NCBI GenBank assembly: GCA_021817045.1
Contig: JAKAWG010000037.1
Location: 1 to 45,407, forward strand
Direction of reading: 5' to 3'
Origin: Acidobacteriota bacterium
GTDB taxonomy: Bacteria; Acidobacteriota; Terriglobia; UBA7540
Length of the DNA stretch: 45,407 nt
The translations under genes and the position numbers were made by a program. The notes under the pieces are model-generated. The model was not told where the DNA came from, searched no databases, and worked only from the letters and a program-made list of their open reading frames with translations. This document shows, one piece after another, positions 8,640-18,651 of this stretch. The stretch's first letter is position 1, and each line of letters starts with the position of its first letter.

Positions 8640-9135
8640 ATTCCCAACCTCGAGAACCGGTGCAACAGACTTGGCGGCGTGCTTGTGTATCATATCACGC
8701 CAGTCAACAGACCGTGAATTGTCCATAATCTTTGGAGCTTGAGAGCCGGATTGAAGCTCGTAACGGTTACATCGGAGGTTCAGTGGAGGCGAGAGGAAAG
8801 CAGGCATGAGAGGAGCTCTGCATCCCCGGTACACAAATACAGATAACATATCCAGTTGATTATCAAATGGTTACAGTAAAATGTGTCGACTCGCTTGAAA
8901 CTACTACCCGGAAGCCGCTTGTTGTTAACAATGATATCACCATGTAATACCTTTACGTGTTCCCCGAGCCAAACTAAGGATATTAACCGTAGCCTCTGCC
9001 CAAGTCATAGAGCGGACACATACAGATTTAGATGCTTCCATTTTTCGGTCTAATCGGGCTTGGTTTTGGCGTGTGGTCTTTGCGTCGGAGACCGCGATCA
9101 ATCACTTGAGGTTTCGGAGGAGGAGGACAAACGCG
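8640..9135. promoter_or_regulatory. Divergent intergenic region between regulator and outer-membrane protein gene
   Basis: About 500 bases separate the regulator start and the start of the 1170-residue outer-membrane protein. The part from 8850 on is A+T-richer than the genes. It holds the perfect palindrome TTGTTAACAA (8922-8931), a plausible operator for the neighbouring regulator. The rest shows no gene. Confidence 0.4.
8919..8948 (+). promoter_or_regulatory. Candidate promoter for the large TonB-receptor-like gene
   Basis: TTGTTG at 8919-8924 and TGTAAT at 8943-8948 are separated by 18 bases. The palindrome TTGTTAACAA overlaps the -35 element, as would be expected for a repressor site. 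The leader would be about 180 bases long. The match to consensus is moderate. Confidence 0.3.
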
Positions 9136-12100
9136 ATGCGTAGGCGGGCTTTGATCTCAACACTCGTTCTTCTGTGTACGGGAGCCCTATTGTACGGGCA
9201 AGTCAGCACGGGAGCCCTCAACGGTCGTATAACTGACCCCTCAGGTGGTGTGGTGGCTGGGGCAACGGTTACGGCGAAAAATCTCCAAACCAGTTTTGGG
9301 GTGACCACGAAAACGACGGCGGCCGGACTTTTTGTAATCCCTAATCTTCCTCCTGGCCCATATTCTGTCACTGCCAGCGCGCATGGCTTCAAGACTTTCC
9401 AGCAGACCGGGGTCTCTATCGAAATTGCAAGTACCACCACCCTGGATATTCGTCTGACCCTGGGTGCCGTCTCGCAGAAGGTTACCGTCAGCGGGGCGGC
9501 GCCGCTCCTGCAAACGAGCTCGAGCGAAGTGGGCACAGTCGTCCCGAACTCGCTGATCAGCTCATTGCCTCTCGAAGTTTCCGGGACGGTCCGCAATCCC
9601 TTGCAGTTCATAACCTTAGTGCCGGGCTTTGTGGGTACGGTGTCCAACAACCCAACATCTAACAATACGGATGACTACAAGCTGAGTGGAGGACAAATTG
9701 CGGGAGCGGACATCCTTGTGGATGGGCTGTCGATCTCCCTCGTATCCCCAAACACACAGACGAATAAGGGAGTGTCTCCGGAGGCGGTTGATGAATTCAA
9801 GACGTTGCAATTTAACTTTCCGCCTCAATACGGCTTTACAGGTGACGCGATTATTGCTCTCACCCTAAAATCCGGAACCAATCAGTTGCACGGTTCCGCC
9901 TATGATTTTCTTCAGAACGCGGCTCTCGACGCCAACAGTTGGGTGAATAACACCTCAGGCGTCCCGAGACCCATAAACACTCAGAACGATTTCGGCGCTT
10001 CCATTGGTGGTCCTGTGGTGTTGCCGAAAATTTACAATGGCCGCAATAAGACATTCTTTTTTGGCGACTACGAAGGTTTCCGCTTCCACGTCGGCAGCAC
10101 GTCGGTTACGAGTTTCCCTCCGGAGGCTTTCCGCAACGGCGACTTCTCTGCTGACTTGGCGGAGGGGATTCAGCTCTACGACCCGACGACGCACCAGCCG
10201 ATTCCAGGCGACCTACTGAGCGCCGATCCCAACTTCCACATGAGCCCCGTCGTGGCCAAGCTGTATAGTTACATGCCGCCAACTACCGGCGCGCTGACCA
10301 ACAATGCGATCGTCAACTCGACTAATTTTACAACCGCGAATCTGTGGGACCTGAAGATCGACCACACGGTTTCGGACAAACAGCGCATCATGTTCGGGTT
10401 CGATTTCGATAACACGAACGATGGCGTGAGCACAAACTTGGGGCCGCTGTTCGGTGGCGTGACTCCGCAAAACACCCGTTACACACGGCTTGAACACTAT
10501 TACGTCTTTTCTCCCAACGTCTTCAACCAGTTTATGATCGGGTTCAGCCGGCGCTGGCGAGGTGAGCTTTCAACCAGCATCGGCGGAAATTACCCGCAGA
10601 AGCTTGGCCTGATCGGAGTTCAGAACACCACTTTTCCTTGCTTGAACTTTCTCAGCAGCCCTTACGGAGCGGCGGGAACAAATTGTGGGGATTCTCAATT
10701 TGCCGATAACGTCTACCAAATAGACGATTCAGTGAGCTGGATACATGGCCGGCATAGCATGATGTTCGGCGGCGAAATGCGTGACCTGCAGTTCAATGTG
10801 CGCCGCCTGACGTACTCTGCCGGAAGCTTCTCGTTTGCCCCGACCGAGACGGGGCTTCCGGGCGTGCCCAACACAGGCGATGCCGTCGCCAGTGCGGATT
10901 TTGGACTGGTTGACCAAGCCCTGCTCTTTTACGGCGGCTTCAGCGGAGTGCGCTACAAAGATAACGCCCTTTATGCTCAGGATTCGTTCCGCATGCGGCC
11001 AAACCTGACGCTCAACTACGGTCTCCGCTATGACCTAGATATTCCCGCTAGCGAAGCTTTCAACCGCTTTTCGGACGTTAACCCGGCTTTGCCCAATCCC
11101 GGCGCCGGTAACATTTCCGGAGCGTATACCTACTTTGGCTCCGGCCCTGGGCGCAACGGCCAAAAGCGCCCGCAGAACATCTATACCAAGGACTTCGCGC
11201 CGCGAGTGGGCTTCGCGTATCGCATCAAATCCAACACCGTCCTACGCGCCGGGTACGGAATCTACTATGAGCCTTTGAAGGAAGGTTCTTTCGCCGACCA
11301 AGACGGTCTAGGATTCTTTAACACCGAGACGTTAACTGCTGGGAACGGCGCTCCGTTCCTGATCGACAATGGCATGCCCCATCTCGTGCCGCCCAGCGGC
11401 CCGTTCACGCCACAGGGACAGAACGGTCTCAGTGGTGTGCTAATGGTGCCGCCGAATGTCATTCCAGGCATGATTCAAAACTGGAATTTCGATGTGGAGC
11501 GGCAGTTCACGAAGAACTTGATGCTCACCGTGGCTTACGTTGGCTCTCGGGGAACGTTTCTTCCTGCGCTAAACATTATTCCCAACCAGGTAAATCCCTC
11601 TTATCTCTCTCTCGGCTCGGAGCTGACGATGGACTCGAGTTGCTTGACGAATGGCAGTTGCCCGCTGGCAATCGCACAGGGCATCCACATTCCCTATGCC
11701 GGCTTTACTGGCTCCCTGGCCCAGGCGTTGCGTCCGTTTCCTCAGTACGGCGACTTCAACCAGGAAGACAATTCCTTTACCCCGGACCGCACGGGCAGTT
11801 CTATCTACCATGCCATGCAACTCAGCCTGACGAAGCGCTTTTCGAGCGGACTGAGCTTCCTGGTTTCCTACACGATTTCGAAAGACATCACTGACGCGGA
11901 AGCCATGGGACCCGGGGTTGGTGGTTTTATCGGAGCGAACTCCTACATCGGGCAGAATTCTTATAACCGGAAGGCAGAAAGGTCGGTGAGCGAGCTTGAC
12001 ACTCCCCAGGCTCTCACGCCGAGCTTCGTTTACCAACTCCCGCTGGGGAGCGGACGGCATTTCTTGAGCACGCAAGGGCCGCTCGCCAACCGTCTGGTTT

Positions 12101-12648
12101 CCGGGTGGTACGTGTCCGGTATTGGAACGTATGCATCCGGGATTCCTACGGCTGTCTGGTCGCAGTGCGCCGGGACCGCCGAGCAGATCCTCTTTGCCGG
12201 GTGTGAGTTTACTGGGATGGCTCGGGTGAACCTTCTGTCAGGAGTGGCTGAGACCAACAGAAGCTCGAACTTCCAGCCGGCGACAACGCCATTTTTCAAT
12301 CCTAATGCTTTTGCGCTCCCAGCGGCCTTCACTTTGGGGAACGAGGGAAGAACGCTGCCTCACGCACGCGCGTTCCCCAGCGTGAATGAAGACCTGACGC
12401 TTGGCAAAATGACCTACATTTATGATGAGCGTATCGGCCTCGATTTTCGAGCGGAATTCTTCAACGCGTTTAACCGTCACATCTACGGCGTGCCGGGCGC
12501 GTCGTTGAGTGGCACCTCTCCGTTTGGCACACCTTTCCTGCCGGTTGGGGCCCCCGGTTGTCCAGGCCCGTTTGCGTGCGGGTTCGGTGCTGTAAATAGC
12601 GCCAGTGGACCGCGCATTATCCAATTCGGGTTGAGAGTTACATTCTAA
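9136..12648 (+). CDS. TonB-dependent-receptor-like outer-membrane protein (Oar/SusC-like)
   Basis: A 1170-residue protein. The signal peptide is MRRRALISTLVLLCTGALLYGQ. A carboxypeptidase-regulatory-like domain covers ~25-110 (GRITDPSGGVVAGATVTA, GLFVIPNLPPGPYSVTASA), followed by a plug-like region with LVPGFVGTVSNN and a large barrel. The last residues, IIQFGLRVTF, end in the aromatic residue typical for insertion by the BAM complex. The frame is open to 9073, but the ATG at 9136 has AGGAGG just upstream and gives a clean signal peptide. It opens a same-strand gene run that continues with GH130, two Tat-exported enzymes, a TPR protein, a cytochrome and a GH106 enzyme, so it probably binds or imports the glycan fragments those enzymes make. 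Confidence 0.9.
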   Translation: MRRRALISTLVLLCTGALLYGQVSTGALNGRITDPSGGVVAGATVTAKNLQTSFGVTTKTTAAGLFVIPNLPPGPYSVTASAHGFKTFQQTGVSIEIASTTTLDIRLTLGAVSQKVTVSGAAPLLQTSSSEVGTVVPNSLISSLPLEVSGTVRNPLQFITLVPGFVGTVSNNPTSNNTDDYKLSGGQIAGADILVDGLSISLVSPNTQTNKGVSPEAVDEFKTLQFNFPPQYGFTGDAIIALTLKSGTNQLHGSAYDFLQNAALDANSWVNNTSGVPRPINTQNDFGASIGGPVVLPKIYNGRNKTFFFGDYEGFRFHVGSTSVTSFPPEAFRNGDFSADLAEGIQLYDPTTHQPIPGDLLSADPNFHMSPVVAKLYSYMPPTTGALTNNAIVNSTNFTTANLWDLKIDHTVSDKQRIMFGFDFDNTNDGVSTNLGPLFGGVTPQNTRYTRLEHYYVFSPNVFNQFMIGFSRRWRGELSTSIGGNYPQKLGLIGVQNTTFPCLNFLSSPYGAAGTNCGDSQFADNVYQIDDSVSWIHGRHSMMFGGEMRDLQFNVRRLTYSAGSFSFAPTETGLPGVPNTGDAVASADFGLVDQALLFYGGFSGVRYKDNALYAQDSFRMRPNLTLNYGLRYDLDIPASEAFNRFSDVNPALPNPGAGNISGAYTYFGSGPGRNGQKRPQNIYTKDFAPRVGFAYRIKSNTVLRAGYGIYYEPLKEGSFADQDGLGFFNTETLTAGNGAPFLIDNGMPHLVPPSGPFTPQGQNGLSGVLMVPPNVIPGMIQNWNFDVERQFTKNLMLTVAYVGSRGTFLPALNIIPNQVNPSYLSLGSELTMDSSCLTNGSCPLAIAQGIHIPYAGFTGSLAQALRPFPQYGDFNQEDNSFTPDRTGSSIYHAMQLSLTKRFSSGLSFLVSYTISKDITDAEAMGPGVGGFIGANSYIGQNSYNRKAERSVSELDTPQALTPSFVYQLPLGSGRHFLSTQGPLANRLVSGWYVSGIGTYASGIPTAVWSQCAGTAEQILFAGCEFTGMARVNLLSGVAETNRSSNFQPATTPFFNPNAFALPAAFTLGNEGRTLPHARAFPSVNEDLTLGKMTYIYDERIGLDFRAEFFNAFNRHIYGVPGASLSGTSPFGTPFLPVGAPGCPGPFACGFGAVNSASGPRIIQFGLRVTF

Positions 12649-12672
12649 GTAGGCTGGACAAGCGCTAAAGGG

Positions 12673-12690
12673 CCGGCTGGTGGCCGGTTT
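12673..12690 (+). terminator. Small intercistronic hairpin
   Basis: CCGGC (12673-12677) pairs with GCCGG (12683-12687) and is followed by three T residues. It lies between the outer-membrane protein gene and the GH130 gene and could lower downstream transcription or protect the 3' end. It is too weak to be called a full terminator. Confidence 0.3.
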
Positions 12691-12711
12691 GTGCGCAACG
12701 GAGACGACTCG

Positions 12712-13728
12712 ATGAAAAGCTCTTGGCGGCGATCACTGCTGGGCGAACAGCCCGGTGCGATGCCGCTTGCGTCGTGGCTTGGCCTCCCTTCATCTTCCTT
12801 CAATCCGCCCTTTGGAAGCTGGCGCCGCCTCTCGAACAAACCGATTCTTTCTCCGCGAGCCAGCGGATTTGAGTCGGCGGGCACCTTTAATCCGGCCGTA
12901 GTGGATAAGGGCGGCGAATTTGTGATGCTCTATCGTGCCCAGGATCACCACGGCACCTCGACGCTCGGTTACGCCACGAGCAAGGACGGAATCCGTTTCC
13001 TTTGCAGGCCCAGACCCGTGCTTGAACCCCAAGCACCCTATGAAAAGGGCGGCGGCTGTGAGGATCCGAGGCTCATTCGGTTCGGAAAGACGTGGTACCT
13101 GACTTACACGGGCTATAACAACGCGGATGGCAAAGGCCCGGACCACAAAGATGCCCAACTCTGTTTGGCTACCTCAAAAGATCTCATCCACTGGCAACGC
13201 CACGGTATCATCCTGCCCGCATATCGCGGCACATGGAACGTCGGTTGGACCAAGTCGGGCGCAATTGTCCCGGTGGAAATCGGCGGAAGGTATTGGATGT
13301 ACTACCTTGGAGACGCCCGAGGCCACGGTAGTCAGATGGGGCTTGCATCATCGTATGATTTACTTCATTGGAGAGATGCGACGAATCAGCCTGTCATTCG
13401 CAGCCGCCCCGGCTTTTTTGATTCTCAGGTTACCGAGCCTGGCCCGCCGCCGGTGTTGCTTCCCGAGGGTATTCTGCTGATTTACAATGGCGCAGATGAT
13501 CGTCTCGTCTACTCGACCGGCTGGGTGCTTTTCGACAGAAAGGAACCTGCTAAGGTCCTGGCGCGCGCGAAGAGTCCGATCTTTCATCCCGTCGAGACCT
13601 GGGAGAAAATCGGACAAACTCCGAACGTCGTGTTCGTCGAAGGGCTGGTCCGACGCGGTAATCGCTGGTTTTTCTATTATGGCGGAGCAGACAAGTACGT
13701 CGGCGTGGCGGGTGCTGCCAATCGCTAG
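12712..13728 (+). CDS. GH130-family glycosidase/phosphorylase
   Basis: A 338-residue five-bladed beta-propeller enzyme. Family motifs seen: FNPA at 59-62, YRAQD following it, CEDPR at 116-120 with D118 as the likely catalytic acid, YTGY, TEPGPPPV and YYGGADKYVGVA near the end. GH130 members act on beta-mannosides, either by phosphorolysis (beta-1,4 and beta-1,2 mannosyl phosphorylases) or, in some subfamilies, by hydrolysis. The sequence alone does not decide between them. The start is the ATG at 12712 with GGAG at 12700-12703; a GTG at 12691 is open but lacks a ribosome site. No clear signal peptide is seen, so it is probably cytoplasmic and would process imported disaccharides. Confidence 0.85.
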   Translation: MKSSWRRSLLGEQPGAMPLASWLGLPSSSFNPPFGSWRRLSNKPILSPRASGFESAGTFNPAVVDKGGEFVMLYRAQDHHGTSTLGYATSKDGIRFLCRPRPVLEPQAPYEKGGGCEDPRLIRFGKTWYLTYTGYNNADGKGPDHKDAQLCLATSKDLIHWQRHGIILPAYRGTWNVGWTKSGAIVPVEIGGRYWMYYLGDARGHGSQMGLASSYDLLHWRDATNQPVIRSRPGFFDSQVTEPGPPPVLLPEGILLIYNGADDRLVYSTGWVLFDRKEPAKVLARAKSPIFHPVETWEKIGQTPNVVFVEGLVRRGNRWFFYYGGADKYVGVAGAANR

Positions 13729-13805
13729 CGTCTTATCCGCGAACGGTTGTGCCGCGAAATTGGTGTATATAGCGGGCATGCACTCGACGCGACGAAATTC
13801 GCCAC

Positions 13806-16379
13806 ATGTCTGACCGAAAGATCTCGCGGCGCGAATTTGTCCAAAGCTCGATTGCAGGCGGCGTCGCGGCCGGCCGGGCGTGGGCGAAGCCTTCGCCGGA
13901 TACCAGCGCTTCTCTTTCCCCCCCTGACCCAACTGGAATCTCTCTGCTCGTTGTGGGAAATCCGCAAGAAGGCTACAGCGTAAAGATACTCTTCAACGCC
14001 CATCCTCTGGCCTATTTCGAGAGCCAAGGCGAGTTTTCCGCCATCTTTCAGAACGGCGAGCGCAGTCTCGAGGATCGTGTGGCGCATTGGAAGGGGGCAA
14101 GCTGGACGGGTACGCCCAGTCACGTTACGCTCCACGGGACGTGCAAGCTCCCCCGGCTAAATACCACCGTGTTCGCCGAGGTGGAGTATGAAGTCATCAG
14201 CCCACAGATCATCCGCAAGCGGATTCGCTTCCATCAGGTCGACATGTATATGCTGTACTACCAGGTAAGCCATCGCCTGATGCCGGAGGAGTCGCCCTCA
14301 AAATTCTGGAGCTTCGATCAAGCTGACTGTCGCGGCGGCGCGCTGCACGAATATTTTCCTGCGGCTGGGTTCCGCACGGTTGCGGGCGAGACGGTTGGCT
14401 TGCTCACCGATGCCGGTTTTCGCAATCACTGGAGCCGGCTCATTCGTCGCGATGGTAAGCCGGTGAAGCCGGCTCCAGAGAGAATTCCCGATACCAATCT
14501 CAACTACGTTCCTAGGGCCAACGACCGTGCAGCCGGAAGTCGATATGTGCAGCAAACCTTCGGCGAGGTGCTGGCATGGTCGGCTAATGGCCCGGGCGAG
14601 ACGTTGGCCTTGCCGCCGCCTTCAGCTTGGCAAAGGCGGGGAAAGGCAACTGTGGAGGAGCGGGACGGCGTTACCGTCTTAACGGCTCAGAGGGACGAGG
14701 ACAAGCTGGTCATTCCGTTCTCGGCTCGGGCCAGTTCCGTCTATTCGATCCGTCTCCGGTACAGAGCCATCCAACCCTTTGCCGTCGATATTTGGGACGC
14801 AGATGCCCAACTGCGGAAGATCGAAAACATTACGCTTTACAACGACCTCGTTCCGGCGTCTTCGTCGAGCTGGGCGGATTTCCAAACAACTGTCTTCTTT
14901 TACTCATCCCTAGAAAATGCCGGCGCGCTGGTCATATCCCCACCGCAGTCTGAGCAGGCCCTCACTCTCGAAGGAGCGGCACGACGGGGCGAAATCGAAC
15001 TCCAAGAACTTCAGCTTTGCCGAATGAAGACGCACTACGAGCCTTATCACCGGCTCGCGATGGACCACCCGGATGAAAAAACATCGTTCATCTTCGTAGA
15101 CGAACACGCCCCCGACACGCTGCGCGGCTATCGTCTGGCAAGTCAGCTTCATCTTGCGGCGGCTTTGGGCTTTCAAGGTGGCGAAACGGAGAAGGTGCTT
15201 TATGCCGACCTCGCGATGCTGTCCTGGATAGCCGGGCCGCAATATTTCTCACCCATGATCGCGCCAAGCATCTGGTATTCCGCTGCGGGTGAGATGTACC
15301 TGCGCGACAGTTTCTTCGCTTGTAACGGCGTTCACAATCGCGCCTTGAACGAAGGCGTGTTCAATCTTTGGGCGGCGAATCAGGGTCTTAACGGAGCCAT
15401 TAACACTTTGGTCGAGCCGAGCATGGCGAACCTGGAGCACAAATCGAATGACTCCACCCCGCTCTGGCTGATGTGGGCGCTGCAGAACCGTCGCCGATTT
15501 GGAACAGAAATCCCGACGGACAAAGTGCGGCGAGCGGCGGAGTATTGCCTCAGAACTTATGACCGGAATCACGACGGTACTTGCTGGGCTCAGTTTGTTA
15601 TGGGACAGCTTGATGTGATTGATTTTCCTCAAGGTGTCACGGACATTTGTGAGAACCAAGGCATGCTGGCGTTAACACTGCGCGTGATTAAAGAGCTCGA
15701 CGTTCCCGGGGTGAGTGACCGAGTGTCAGAGAGCTACATCCGGCAAGTGGAAGAAGGCTATCGCAGTTACTACGATCCGGCACGGAAGCACCTTCGCCCG
15801 GCCCGGCACATCGCTGACGCGGTTGGGTTTGACGAAATCTTCCCTGAGTTCCTTTCACTTTGGTTGTTCAATCGGAAGATTCTTACCGACGAGATGATGC
15901 GCAATCATCTCGATTGCATTCCCGTCCTCCTGCCGCGCCCGAACGCACCCTACCCGGAGGCCGGCGGGACGGCGCGACCGATTTTCATTGGCCTGACCGA
16001 GGGTGGTAAAGGGTGGAGTTATTTCACGGACACCTGGCATCCTATGATTAGCCAAGAGCACGGTGCCGGCTACGCGAATCATCAAATGGACGGCATCTAT
16101 TACAATGGCGGCAGTTGGATGCGAATCGAAATCTGCGGCTACGTGGCCGGAAAGCTTCACGGATGGAAGAAAGCCGAGCAAGCGATCGCGAATCGGCTGT
16201 GGGCGGAACTTAACATCTCTCCTGAGTTTCCCACGAGTCAGGAGTATCTGGCCACAGATCCAACGCACCCGTTTTTCGGTTACCATAGGGTCTTTGCCTG
16301 GAATGCCTTTGTTCTGCAAGTCCTGGAGTTGGCCGGACTTCGTCAATCCTCGATGGACCCCAACTTCACTCCGCGATGA
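13806..16379 (+). CDS. Tat-exported protein, probable (alpha/alpha)-barrel glycosidase, family not recognised
   Basis: An 857-residue protein with a twin-arginine signal (SRREFVQSSIAGG at residues 7-19), so it is exported folded. The N-terminal half looks beta-rich. The C-terminal half, from about residue 440, is helix-rich with repeated aromatic motifs (TPLWLMWALQNRRRFG, YYNGGSWMRIEICGYVAG, FFGYHRVFAWNAFVLQVLEL), which is how six-hairpin glycosidases look. I cannot assign a CAZy family. The last four bases overlap the start of the next gene (ATGA), indicating translational coupling. The context between GH130 and GH106 genes supports a role in glycan breakdown. A lyase or other carbohydrate-active enzyme is equally possible. 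Confidence 0.75.
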   Translation: MSDRKISRREFVQSSIAGGVAAGRAWAKPSPDTSASLSPPDPTGISLLVVGNPQEGYSVKILFNAHPLAYFESQGEFSAIFQNGERSLEDRVAHWKGASWTGTPSHVTLHGTCKLPRLNTTVFAEVEYEVISPQIIRKRIRFHQVDMYMLYYQVSHRLMPEESPSKFWSFDQADCRGGALHEYFPAAGFRTVAGETVGLLTDAGFRNHWSRLIRRDGKPVKPAPERIPDTNLNYVPRANDRAAGSRYVQQTFGEVLAWSANGPGETLALPPPSAWQRRGKATVEERDGVTVLTAQRDEDKLVIPFSARASSVYSIRLRYRAIQPFAVDIWDADAQLRKIENITLYNDLVPASSSSWADFQTTVFFYSSLENAGALVISPPQSEQALTLEGAARRGEIELQELQLCRMKTHYEPYHRLAMDHPDEKTSFIFVDEHAPDTLRGYRLASQLHLAAALGFQGGETEKVLYADLAMLSWIAGPQYFSPMIAPSIWYSAAGEMYLRDSFFACNGVHNRALNEGVFNLWAANQGLNGAINTLVEPSMANLEHKSNDSTPLWLMWALQNRRRFGTEIPTDKVRRAAEYCLRTYDRNHDGTCWAQFVMGQLDVIDFPQGVTDICENQGMLALTLRVIKELDVPGVSDRVSESYIRQVEEGYRSYYDPARKHLRPARHIADAVGFDEIFPEFLSLWLFNRKILTDEMMRNHLDCIPVLLPRPNAPYPEAGGTARPIFIGLTEGGKGWSYFTDTWHPMISQEHGAGYANHQMDGIYYNGGSWMRIEICGYVAGKLHGWKKAEQAIANRLWAELNISPEFPTSQEYLATDPTHPFFGYHRVFAWNAFVLQVLELAGLRQSSMDPNFTPR

Positions 16380-18649
16380 ATCGGCTCATGCAAGCCACCT
16401 TCCGCCGGTCGCGCCGAAAGTTCCTTGAAGATCTAACTGCCGCTTGCGGTAGCGCCTTTTTCACGGGTGCGTCGGCTCTGCGAGACAGCCGGGCTCAAGC
16501 ACGTACCCCGAAACCGGAAAGCCCTCGCAAGGAACGGCAACAATCTATCCGCGTTGTCGGCTTGATGCCCAACTTGCCCGCGCCTTACCAGATGCGCGAT
16601 TGGAAGAAAGTGGCACAGGGTTATGACGCCTTTGCGTTCGACTTCAACGCCCGGGGGAAATTCCTGCCGGTCATCGCCTGGGACGACCACCCCGTGAATT
16701 ATCACGGGAGAGCGTTTTCCATTGTGTCTTATGTAGGATTCGATCCCCGAAAAACCGGAGGAGAAGCAATTAATGCTTTGGCTGCCGTGGTTGGAGCCAC
16801 GCTCTCCGGAATCAACAAGAGCGATCAGCACGGCCACAACTTTGTGGCGATGTGCCAGAAATGGTTTGCGTCAGCAGGCGGCACAGACCTCTACTTGAAC
16901 ACCGAGTCATGGGTCACAGGCCGCACATTCTGGTACGAACTGCTGCCCAACATTCTCTTTTACCAACTCAATCATTTGTACCCGCGCACCGGAGAGATGC
17001 CGCAGCAGATGCTCACCGTAGCGGATCGTTATTATCAGGCATGCGTTGCGATGGGAGGAAGGGACGACCCCTGGCAGGTTCCTGATTTCAATCATCTATC
17101 CTTCAGTTTCAGCACCATGACGCCCACGGATAACGGACGGTGGAGGGAGCCTGATGCGGCCGCTGGAATCGCCTGGCTTGAATACATGGCCTGGAATGTA
17201 ACCAGAAAGGCTAAGTATCTCAGGGGCGCGAAATGGGGAATGGATTTTCTCAACAAAATCAATTACAACCCGTTCTATGAGGTTTTGCTCCCGTACGGTG
17301 CGTATCTGGCCGCGCGAATGAACGCAGAACAGGGGACCGATTACGATACGGGCAGGCTGGTGAGTTGGTGCTTTGACGGCACCAGCCGATACCGCCGCGG
17401 GTGGGGCGTGCTTGCCGGCAACGCTAACGGAGCGGGCCTCACTGGCTTGGTGGGCAGCAAGACCGACGGCGATGGCTACGGTTTTGCCATGAACACGTTT
17501 GAAACGGCGGGCACGCTCGTGCCCATGGTCCGTTATGACACGCGCTTCGCCCACGACGTTGGCAAATGGGTGCTGAATCTGGCGAACGCCGCTCGCCTTT
17601 TCTATTCCTCATCGCTCGATGGAGAACATCAATCGAACCCGGAGTGGACGGGAACCTACGACCGGAAAGGGGTGATCCCCTACGAAGGGATCCGACATTG
17701 GAAGCGCGGTGCCGCCACGGCGTTGTCGGATTACGCCACCCCGCATGGCCGCATTGTTTTGGGCAATTTTGCCTCTACCCACTACAGAGAAGAAGCTCCG
17801 CAACAGAACGAGGTCTTGGAGGAAGCGCGTCAGGCCAACACCTTCCGCCTCGAGCATATCTGGGAATTTGACCTGCCGGATGTAAATCGCAAGTGGCTGG
17901 TAGTTTCGGCACACGGCGTGGCGCACGGAGGCGAAGATGGCGTGTTCCGCTTCTCCTATGCCGGCCAGCCAGAGGGGCCATATTCCGAGGCGTTTGCTGT
18001 TCCGGTTTCCGCTTCTGACACCGTTCACTTCAAAGAGCTGCCGGCCGATCTTAAGGGAAGAGCCTTCGTCAAGGCGGAAAGCCGCCACCCGGCCTTACGT
18101 GCGAGTGCACCCGGACGGCTCAGCGTGGATACCATTCAGGTATCTTACCAGTCAAGAATCGAGCCATTCGCTCAAGGCGACACGATTGTCTCGTTTGTCG
18201 CGTTGATCAATCGTTACACGGTGCCGATTGTCCTCTATCGCCCCCAGTCAGCGATCACCAGTCTCGCGCTTTATGGGGGCTCGCACGTGGGAATTCTTGG
18301 CGGTATAGTGGCAACGACCAATGTTGAAAAGATATTGAAATTAGACCTGCTGAAAACCGACTACTACCGCGCCCAGGCGTTTCCAACCTATCTCGTCTAT
18401 AATCCTTATCCGGCTGAAACGAAGATTCAGATGGATGTCGGCCCGCAAGCGCGCGATCTTTATGACGCCGTGCGGCACCGGTTCGTCATGAAATCGGTGC
18501 AGGGAAGGGTCGTAATTCCGATTCCGGCCGATAGCGCCGTAGTGGTCGTGCTGGCGCCGGCGGGAGGATCGGTCAGCCGCGACCAACGCAAGTTGCTGGT
18601 CAACGGCGTAGTGGTTGATTACGCCGCTCAACGGTCGAGGAGCTATTAG
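16376..18649 (+). CDS. Tat-exported protein, probable glycan-processing enzyme, family not recognised
   Basis: A 757-residue protein that starts inside the stop codon of its upstream neighbour (ATGA). The N-terminus carries RRSRRKFLEDL, a twin-arginine-type signal, followed by a hydrophobic stretch. The body to about residue 420 is rich in aromatic and helical motifs (TFWYELLPNILFYQLNHLYP, ADRYYQACVAMGG, GIAWLEYMAWNVTRKAKYL), consistent with an (alpha/alpha) barrel. The C-terminal ~250 residues look like beta-sandwich domains. It shares general style but no obvious close similarity with the upstream protein. The two probably act together in the periplasm. No catalytic residues can be assigned from the sequence alone. 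Confidence 0.75.
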   Translation: MNRLMQATFRRSRRKFLEDLTAACGSAFFTGASALRDSRAQARTPKPESPRKERQQSIRVVGLMPNLPAPYQMRDWKKVAQGYDAFAFDFNARGKFLPVIAWDDHPVNYHGRAFSIVSYVGFDPRKTGGEAINALAAVVGATLSGINKSDQHGHNFVAMCQKWFASAGGTDLYLNTESWVTGRTFWYELLPNILFYQLNHLYPRTGEMPQQMLTVADRYYQACVAMGGRDDPWQVPDFNHLSFSFSTMTPTDNGRWREPDAAAGIAWLEYMAWNVTRKAKYLRGAKWGMDFLNKINYNPFYEVLLPYGAYLAARMNAEQGTDYDTGRLVSWCFDGTSRYRRGWGVLAGNANGAGLTGLVGSKTDGDGYGFAMNTFETAGTLVPMVRYDTRFAHDVGKWVLNLANAARLFYSSSLDGEHQSNPEWTGTYDRKGVIPYEGIRHWKRGAATALSDYATPHGRIVLGNFASTHYREEAPQQNEVLEEARQANTFRLEHIWEFDLPDVNRKWLVVSAHGVAHGGEDGVFRFSYAGQPEGPYSEAFAVPVSASDTVHFKELPADLKGRAFVKAESRHPALRASAPGRLSVDTIQVSYQSRIEPFAQGDTIVSFVALINRYTVPIVLYRPQSAITSLALYGGSHVGILGGIVATTNVEKILKLDLLKTDYYRAQAFPTYLVYNPYPAETKIQMDVGPQARDLYDAVRHRFVMKSVQGRVVIPIPADSAVVVVLAPAGGSVSRDQRKLLVNGVVVDYAAQRSRSY

Positions 18650-18651
18650 CC

